From NCBI GenBank assembly GCA_963665735.1, contig OY762444.1:1736001-1800000 (forward strand): a stretch of 64,000 nt of DNA, given 5' to 3'. The first letter of the stretch is position 1. Each line of letters opens with the position of its first letter. Below are positions 58,366 through 64,000 of the stretch, piece by piece. The stretch comes from CATOSK01 sp963665735 (GTDB lineage: Bacteria > Chloroflexota > Dehalococcoidia > Lucifugimonadales > UBA3495). The notes below the pieces were generated by a model. The model searched no databases. It saw only the letters and a program-made list of their open reading frames with translations, and was not told the origin of the DNA. Position numbers and translations under genes: made by a program.

Positions 58366-60171
58366 CTACTTCAAGGTCAGGGTATGCAAGCTGGTGGGGT
58401 AGAAGGCCACCGGGTAAGGTTCCCAGTTAGCCACGTCAGGCCCCAAGGCCCAGGGGATGTTGATGGTGCCGATGCCGATGAGGTACTGCTCTTCGTAGAG
58501 TTGCAGGAACAGCTTGTTGAGAGCCGCCGGGCGTTCCATGTCATCGTACACCGAAATGCCTTCCTCGACGGCCATGAACAGGGCCTCGTCGTTATGGCCC
58601 CGGTCCCGCTTGTCCCGGCGTCCGAAGTGGGAACCCATGATGCTGGCGGCGTCCAGACGGGTCTCGTTGTCCCTCCAGACAATCTGCCCGTCCAGGTCGC
58701 CGGCCTTGTACGCCGCTTTCATGGCGACTTCATCGCCCACGATAACCTCGGTGTCTATCCCCAACTCCCGCTTCCAGTTCTCGGCGGCCAGTTGCGCCGA
58801 CTCCGGCAGGAAGGGCATCAGAGCCGAAACCCAGGTGTTGACAATCAGCGGGCCAAAGTCCCTGCCGTTGGGGTTGTCGGGATTCTTGTAGCCGGCCTCG
58901 GTCAGCAGTTGCCGGGCCTTGTCCGGGTCGAAGGGGTAGGGCCGCAGTTCGGGGCTGTACCCGATGGTGCTGGGAGTGACGGCGCCCCAGCCGCCCCGCT
59001 CAACTTCCATCGCCTCCGAGCCGCCGTACAGACGGTCGCGCATGGTTTCCTTGTCCACGGCGTAGGACAGGGCCTGCCGTACCCGGATGTCCTGGCAGGG
59101 GTAGGGATCCAAGCCTTCCCTTTCCGCGCCCGACCAGCAGCCGAAGAGCATGATGCGGAAGTAACCGCCCTCAGCGGCCCAAACGATGCGCCCGCCGCCC
59201 TTTTCCACCTGTTCCCGGGCTTGCAGGCTCACCGGGGCAACGTCGGCCTCTCCGGCGCGCAGGGCCGCTACCCGCGTGGCCTCTTCCGGCACCAGCCGCA
59301 GGTCAAGAGTGGTGAACTTCACCCGCCGGTCCTGGTCAAAGCCGTTGGCCGGCTGGAAGTAGTAGTCATCGTACCGCTCAAACTCGATAACTTCCGACGG
59401 AACGAACCCGGTGCGCCGCATCACGCCGGCGGCGATGGGGTTCTTGTCGTAGGCCGCTTCCTCTTCCTCATTGCGAAGAGTCGCCCGGCCGGGGTAGATG
59501 GCCGGCCAGGTCGGGCCGGCGGCGGACATATAGCCGGGGAATCCCGTCTCAATACTCTTGAAATTGGTGGCCACCGTGTTGGGGCCGGTCTGCACTACGC
59601 TCTCCATCTTCTTGGAGAAGCCGATGGCGGTGCTGGAGTCGGCCCACTGGTAGGCCTCCGGGCCGAAGTTGTGGTCCAGCGACCAGCGCACGTCCTCGGC
59701 AGTCAGGTCGCTGCCGTCGTTGAACTTCACCCCGTCGCGGATGGTGACGCTCCAGGTAAGGCCGTTGTTGGAATAGCCCCATTCCTCGGCTATGCCGGGA
59801 ATCAGCTCGGTTTTTTCGTTGGCCTCAATCAAAAAGCCGTGCAGAATCCGCCCGTAGCTGTTGCTGGCGCCGGCGCTGAAAGTCCGGTCAAACCGTTCAT
59901 CGCCCCAGGCGGCCACCATGAAGGTGATGTTGCCCGCATGCACTTCGATCATGCCGGGTTCGGCCTGGGCCTGGGGTACTGCCGTGGGGGCTTGGGGCGC
60001 GGTTTGCGGCTGTTCCACCGGCTGCACCTGCACGTCCGCCGGAGCCGCTGCCGGGGCTGTATCCTGGGGCGCGGCGGCGGAACCGCAGGCCACCGCCAGG
60101 ACCAGAATCAGGACAAGGGCGGGTATCAACCATCGAATGGGCCTGACTTTCGGATTAACCAAATACTCCAT
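58366..60171 (-). CDS. ABC peptide-type substrate-binding lipoprotein (cassette 2)
   Basis: A 601-aa SBP family 5 lipoprotein: signal peptide WLIPALVLILVLAVAC29, Ala/Pro/Gln-rich linker, GLTWSVTIRDGVKFNDGSDLTAEDVRWSLDHNF and RQALSYAVDKETM, PYPFDPDKARQLLTEAGY, ending in LHTLTLK. It is clearly paralogous to the other two binding proteins but the central ligand region differs, suggesting another solute. GGGGGAGAG precedes ATG 60171. Confidence 0.93.
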   Translation of the reverse strand: MEYLVNPKVRPIRWLIPALVLILVLAVACGSAAAPQDTAPAAAPADVQVQPVEQPQTAPQAPTAVPQAQAEPGMIEVHAGNITFMVAAWGDERFDRTFSAGASNSYGRILHGFLIEANEKTELIPGIAEEWGYSNNGLTWSVTIRDGVKFNDGSDLTAEDVRWSLDHNFGPEAYQWADSSTAIGFSKKMESVVQTGPNTVATNFKSIETGFPGYMSAAGPTWPAIYPGRATLRNEEEEAAYDKNPIAAGVMRRTGFVPSEVIEFERYDDYYFQPANGFDQDRRVKFTTLDLRLVPEEATRVAALRAGEADVAPVSLQAREQVEKGGGRIVWAAEGGYFRIMLFGCWSGAEREGLDPYPCQDIRVRQALSYAVDKETMRDRLYGGSEAMEVERGGWGAVTPSTIGYSPELRPYPFDPDKARQLLTEAGYKNPDNPNGRDFGPLIVNTWVSALMPFLPESAQLAAENWKRELGIDTEVIVGDEVAMKAAYKAGDLDGQIVWRDNETRLDAASIMGSHFGRRDKRDRGHNDEALFMAVEEGISVYDDMERPAALNKLFLQLYEEQYLIGIGTINIPWALGPDVANWEPYPVAFYPTSLHTLTLK

Positions 60172-60464
60172 TTCTCTCCCCCTTTTGTTTTCGGGTGTTG
60201 AGCGCCAGAGCCTTGGATTGGCAGCCGGGATAAAGAGAGCGACCTGGCCGGGAGTGACCTGCAAGAATGGTCAAGTAGAAGGGGTAAGGCCGCTTTTCCA
60301 GCGCCGGGTATGGCGGGAATCGTCCGATTTCTGTCAGGGTAATCCGGTTTTGGCGGGCGTTTCCTTCCTCCCGGCGGCAAAGTTGCAAAATGCTAGCATG
60401 GGGTTTCTTGATTGTCAACCTGTAGCCGCGCAAGTTACGGCGGAAAGCCTAATGTTGGGCCATT

Positions 60465-60485
60465 ACATTACGAAAACAGTAATGT
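60465..60485. promoter_or_regulatory. AT-rich palindrome upstream of cassette 2
   Basis: ACATTAC-GAAAACA-GTAATGT, a 7-bp inverted repeat in an otherwise GC-rich region, about 300 bases before SBP 2; possible regulator site. CATTAC occurs again just beside it. Confidence 0.35.
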
Positions 60486-60619
60486 TTTACGACCACTATA
60501 TCCATAACTCACCATGCCGCCGCGCCGGTAACGCAACCCCATGACGGGGAACCGCAGACGCCGGACGTGGCCGGTGGGTTAGAGGAAGCGCAAAAAATCC
60601 CCTCCCGGAATCGGTGGGG

Positions 60620-61335
60620 CGGGTTTTCAACCTGCCCGTACAAGGCAAGAATTTCAGATTCTTCGCTCTGCTCAGAATGACATGGAGGGGCGCGGAACGG
60701 TCATCCAAAAAATCCCCTCCCCCTACGAGGGGGAGGGTTAGGGAGGGGGTGAACGCCGCCGTCGCCAACGGCAATCCCCCTGTGTCGCCCTCAACCCCCA
60801 TGTCACCCTGAACTCCCCCATGTCACCCTGAACGAAGTGAAGGGTCTAAAATCCCGCGGGTAAGCCAGCGTTGGCCAAGGCAAGAATTTCAGATTCTTCG
60901 CTCTGCTCAGAATGACATGGAGAGACGAAAAACGAGAATAAAATCCCCTCCCCCTACGAGGGAGGGTTAGGGAGGGGGTGAAACGTCGCCGTCGCCAACG
61001 GCAATCCCCCTGTGTCGCCCTCAACCCCCATGTCACCCTGAACTCCCCCATGTCACCCTGAACGAAGTGAAGGGTCTAAAATCCTTCGGGCAAGGCGGCG
61101 TTGGCCAAGGCAAGAATTTCAGATTCTTCGCTCTGCTCAGAATGACATGGAGAGACGAAAAACGAGAATAAAATCCCCTCCCCCTACGAGGGGGAGGGTT
61201 AGGGTGGGGGTGAAACACCGCCGCCGTCACCGTCACTCCGCGCCCCAACTCGTCATACCGGCCTACGCCGGTATGACGGCAGTATCAGCAAGGGTAAGGG
61301 CGGGTTTGAAACCCGCCCCTACGTCGTCAACCGGA
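60620..61335. repeat. Tandem long repeats (about 231-bp unit)
   Basis: A unit of family B + CGTCGCCAACGGCAATCCC + TGTGTCGCCCTCAACCCC + family D runs at 60709-60938 and 60939-61169, then a third is cut after the family B part (61170-61213). A family A hairpin (61250-61281) and a family C variant (61292-61323) follow. No gene in the 1.2 kb between the SBP 2 start and the cassette 3 DppC stop. Confidence 0.85.
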
Positions 61336-61367
61336 ATCCCGTCTAGTCCGACAGGACGCCACCCCAC

Positions 61368-62264
61368 TTAGATTCGCCGCAGCTTCGGGTCCAGCGTGTC
61401 CCGCATCCAGTCCCCGAAGAAGTTGAACGCCAGCACCACCGCGGTTATCGCCAACCCCGGCAGCAGCGCCAGCCACCAAACGTCCAGGATTACCGACCGC
61501 CCTTCCGACACCATGATTCCCCAGGCCGGGTCGCCCACCGGCAGGCCCAATCCCAGGAAGCTCAGCGACGCCTCCAACAGAATGACCTGCCCGATTTGCA
61601 GGCTGGTAATCACCATCAGCGTGTTGATGGTGTTGGGGAAGATGTGGCGGATGATTATCATGGGCATGGGCAGCCCCGCTATCTTGGCAAAGGTCACGAA
61701 GTCCAGTTCCTTGATTGCCAGCACGTCCCCCCTAATCATGCGGGCGAACCTGGCCCAGACCGTCACCGCCACCGCCAGAATGATGTTTTCAATTCCCGCC
61801 CCCAGGATGGTAACGATAATCAACGCTACCAGGATGGTCGGGAACCCCAGGGCGGCGTCGGCGGCCCGCATTATCAGCACGTCCACCCAGCCGGACTGGA
61901 ACCCGGAAATCAGGCCCAGCACCGTCCCTACAAAGGCCCCGGTGCCCAGCGCGATAAGGCTGATGAACATGGCGGTGCGGGCGCCGTAGATGAGGCGGCT
62001 CAGCATATCCTGGCCCAGCACGTCCGTCCCCAGCGGGTGGCTCCAGTCCCAGTATTCGCCCATATAGACCGGGGCGAATTTGGCGTTGAGCATATTTATT
62101 CCCGTGGGGTCATGGGGCGCCAGCAGGGGAGCGAAGGCGGCGCAAAGCAGCATTACCGTCATCACGAAGATGGGTATCCAGGGCAAGCGCTCCCGCTTGG
62201 CCCACCGGGGGAACTCCCTGATTCTATCCAGTGTGGTGGGGGCAGCTGATACGGTGGAAGCCAC
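61368..62264 (-). CDS. ABC peptide transporter permease, DppC-like (cassette 3)
   Basis: A 298-aa permease: LLAPHDPTGINMLNAKFAPV, then HPLGTDVLGQDMLSRLIYGARTAM and the EAA loop FVTFAKIAGLPMPMIIIRHIFPN; the last 40 residues match the 56148 gene almost exactly (GDWMRDTLDPKLRRI). GTG start with GGAGGGTTTC upstream, 81 bases after the DppB-like stop. Confidence 0.94.
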   Translation of the reverse strand: MASTVSAAPTTLDRIREFPRWAKRERLPWIPIFVMTVMLLCAAFAPLLAPHDPTGINMLNAKFAPVYMGEYWDWSHPLGTDVLGQDMLSRLIYGARTAMFISLIALGTGAFVGTVLGLISGFQSGWVDVLIMRAADAALGFPTILVALIIVTILGAGIENIILAVAVTVWARFARMIRGDVLAIKELDFVTFAKIAGLPMPMIIIRHIFPNTINTLMVITSLQIGQVILLEASLSFLGLGLPVGDPAWGIMVSEGRSVILDVWWLALLPGLAITAVVLAFNFFGDWMRDTLDPKLRRI

Positions 62265-62345
62265 GAAACCCTCCTGGTCACTTGAAGATGCCTCCGCAGT
62301 CCCATTCCGGTTAAGACAAGTTTCCCTGCCGGAACGGGCGGCGGC

Positions 62346-63263
62346 TTAGTCGTATCGAATCCTGGGATTCACGTAAGCGTAGAGAATGTCCACCACCAGG
62401 GAAGTGAAGATGTAGAACGCGCCGGCGGCCAGTACCGTCGCCTGCACCACCGGAAAGTCCCGCTGGTTGATGCCCTGGAGCATCAAACGTCCAATGCCGG
62501 GCCAGGCGAACACCACCTCCACCACCACCGAGCCGTTGAGCAGTCCGGCCAGCGTCAGCCCGGAAAAGGTCATTACCGGAATGACGGCGTTTTTCAGCGC
62601 GTGCTTGTAAACCACGATTCGCTCGGCCAAGCCCTTGATGCGGGCGAACTTCACGTACTCGCTGTCCAGCACTTCCAGCATACTGGAGCGGGACAGCCGC
62701 ACCACGCCGGCCATGCCGTTCCAGGACAGCACGAAAGCCGGCAGCAAAAAGTGTTCCACTCCCCCGCGCCCGTGGGTGGGCAGCCAGCCCAGAATCGCCC
62801 CGAACAGCAGGATGAGCATGATGGCAATCCAGAAACTGGGCGCGGCAATTCCCGCCACGGCGAAGAACTTGCCCGCCTGGTCAAAAATCGAGTCGCGTTT
62901 CACCGCCGACAGCACCCCGATGGGAATGCCGATAATGATGGTCATCAGAAACGCCACGCCGGCCAGTTGCAGGGTCGCCGGCAGCCTTTGGATGAGCAGG
63001 TCGCGGGCATCCCGGCCCATGGTGAAGGACTTGCCGAAATCCCCCTGGGCCACTTTGCCCAGGAACAACCCATACTGGACGTACAGGGGCTTGTCCAGGC
63101 CCAGCCGTTTCTTCAACTGCTGGTATTCCTCGAAACCGTCGTCAGGCCCCAGCAGGTAAGCGGCCGGATTGCCGGTCAGGTGCACGCTGAGGAAGACCGC
63201 CAGGCTGAGCACCATCAGGGTGACGACGGCCTGGCTCAATCGTATCAGTATGTAGCGGTGCAT
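62346..63263 (-). CDS. ABC peptide transporter permease, DppB-like (cassette 3)
   Basis: A 305-aa permease: MHRYILIRLSQAVVTLMVLSLAVFLSVHLTGNPAAYLLG, EAA loop FARIKGLAERIVVYKHALKNAVIPV, six hydrophobic segments. It directly precedes its DppC partner. Confidence 0.93.
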   Translation of the reverse strand: MHRYILIRLSQAVVTLMVLSLAVFLSVHLTGNPAAYLLGPDDGFEEYQQLKKRLGLDKPLYVQYGLFLGKVAQGDFGKSFTMGRDARDLLIQRLPATLQLAGVAFLMTIIIGIPIGVLSAVKRDSIFDQAGKFFAVAGIAAPSFWIAIMLILLFGAILGWLPTHGRGGVEHFLLPAFVLSWNGMAGVVRLSRSSMLEVLDSEYVKFARIKGLAERIVVYKHALKNAVIPVMTFSGLTLAGLLNGSVVVEVVFAWPGIGRLMLQGINQRDFPVVQATVLAAGAFYIFTSLVVDILYAYVNPRIRYD

Positions 63264-63403
63264 CAGACACCCTATCGCGGAAGTTGAATGGGCCAGGGAT
63301 TAGCCACAGGCCCCACCCCGGCCGTCGGCCGCCGGATGGGACCTGTCGCTGGTGGGGACCGCTCGCCGTTGCGGGAGCGGCTGCCCCGATGATGCTGGGG
63401 AGC

Positions 63404-64000
63404 TTACTTAAGCTCGATGGTGTGCAGGGCCGAGATGTATTCGGAAACCCCGTAAGGCTCCCACTTGGCTATCCGAGGCCCTACCCCGATGGGGGGATTC
63501 AGATAGCCGACGGAAATCTGGTACGACTCTTCCTGGAGTCGCAGCCAGGTTTTGTTGTAGGTCTGTTCATAGCCGGGCTTGCCGGTGGCTGCCAGGGTTT
63601 CCTCCATCAGCGCGAACAGTTCGTCGTCCTTATGGACCCGGGTTGCGCCAACGTCGGTCAGTTTCTTGTGGATGGACAGGAAGTAGAGCCGGGAGATTCC
63701 CGCCGCGTCCAACCGGGTGTTCTGCGCCACCCAGTTAATCTGCCCGTCCAGCTTTTGTATCTCTTCGTTCCGCAGCAGACCCCAGTTCACCTTGTCCATT
63801 ACCCGGACTTCGGTTTCAATGCCCAGTTCCTTCTCCCACATATCGGCGGCCAGCCGGGCCGACTCAATGAGGTTGGGCACCAACTGGTCAGCGTAGGTGT
63901 TGATGACGAAGGTGGGGAATCCCTTGCCGTCGGGATAGCCGGCCTCGGCGAAGAGTTCGCGGGCCTTGTCCGGGTCATGGGGCCAGGGGGCCAGCTCCTC
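63404..64000 (-). CDS. ABC peptide-type substrate-binding protein, C-terminal part (cassette 3)
   Basis: The frame is open to the last base; 198 residues are visible. They match the C-terminal lobe of the other two binding proteins: PHDPDKARELFAEAGYPDGKGF, LAADMWEKELGIETEVRVMD, and the end YISALHTIELK. The upstream part with signal peptide lies beyond the window. Confidence 0.92.
   Translation of the reverse strand, partial: EELAPWPHDPDKARELFAEAGYPDGKGFPTFVINTYADQLVPNLIESARLAADMWEKELGIETEVRVMDKVNWGLLRNEEIQKLDGQINWVAQNTRLDAAGISRLYFLSIHKKLTDVGATRVHKDDELFALMEETLAATGKPGYEQTYNKTWLRLQEESYQISVGYLNPPIGVGPRIAKWEPYGVSEYISALHTIELK

Overview
The window is GC-rich and gene-dense, with many short palindromic repeats between genes. 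The gene set suggests Chloroflexota, perhaps a Dehalococcoidia/SAR202-like lineage: multiplied peptide-type ABC transporters, GMC and amidohydrolase enzymes, a threonine synthase-NIL-MoaD cluster, and Zn-type S18 and zinc-free L33-style ribosomal genes. That assignment is inference from gene content; no rRNA is present to confirm it.

Layout. 0-5.8 kb: an ABM-domain 3' end, a GlcG-like gene, a retropepsin-like gene, the thrC-NIL-MoaD sulfur-carrier cluster, an M20 peptidase and a NUDIX gene broken by one in-frame TAA. 6-16 kb: a CPA2 antiporter, a DRTGG-domain ATPase, three tiny membrane proteins, a YeiB-like protein, a pentapeptide-repeat protein, a SelW/Rdx-type selenoprotein with an in-frame TGA and a SECIS-like hairpin, a PIN toxin pair, a MaoC-type hydratase pair and a TumE-like toxin pair. 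16.5-26.5 kb: glyA, then a long plus-strand run rpsF-ssb-rpsR-PPIase-hom-thrC2-folE-acetyltransferase-glycosyltransferase. 26.6-30.7 kb: a tandemly duplicated membrane/coiled-coil ORF, a LmbE-like protein with altered active site, a DUF885 protein and an EthD-domain protein.

31-38 kb (minus strand) is the translation core: tRNA-Thr(UGU), tRNA-Tyr(GUA), tRNA-Thr(GGU), tuf, rpmG, secE, nusG, rplK, rplA, then an L10-type leader with an intrinsic attenuator, followed unexpectedly by a non-ribosomal retropepsin-like gene, rplJ, an FMN split-barrel gene and finally rplL. 38-44 kb is an accessory patch: HigB/HigA-type toxin-antitoxin, Fic protein, DUF4258 plus two DUF2283 copies, a GMC oxidoreductase, and a SDH_sah/Clp-fold protease with a 62-aa partner. 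44-52 kb: apt, an MBL-fold hydrolase, an unrecognised TIM-barrel-like protein, a site-2 protease, a ferredoxin reductase/molybdopterin oxidoreductase pair and an amidohydrolase.

52-64 kb (minus strand) holds three paralogous peptide/nickel-type ABC cassettes, each ordered substrate-binding lipoprotein - DppB-like permease - DppC-like permease. The last cassette lacks the DppC gene and no ATPase gene is present in the window. Strong RNA hairpins follow at least two of the binding-protein genes.

The strongest non-routine observation is the selenoprotein at 12115-12417, which a standard gene caller would truncate to a 73-aa ORF. Next are the rewired rplKAJL operon with a catalytically dead protease-fold gene behind the L10 leader, and the dense mosaic of palindromic repeat families.
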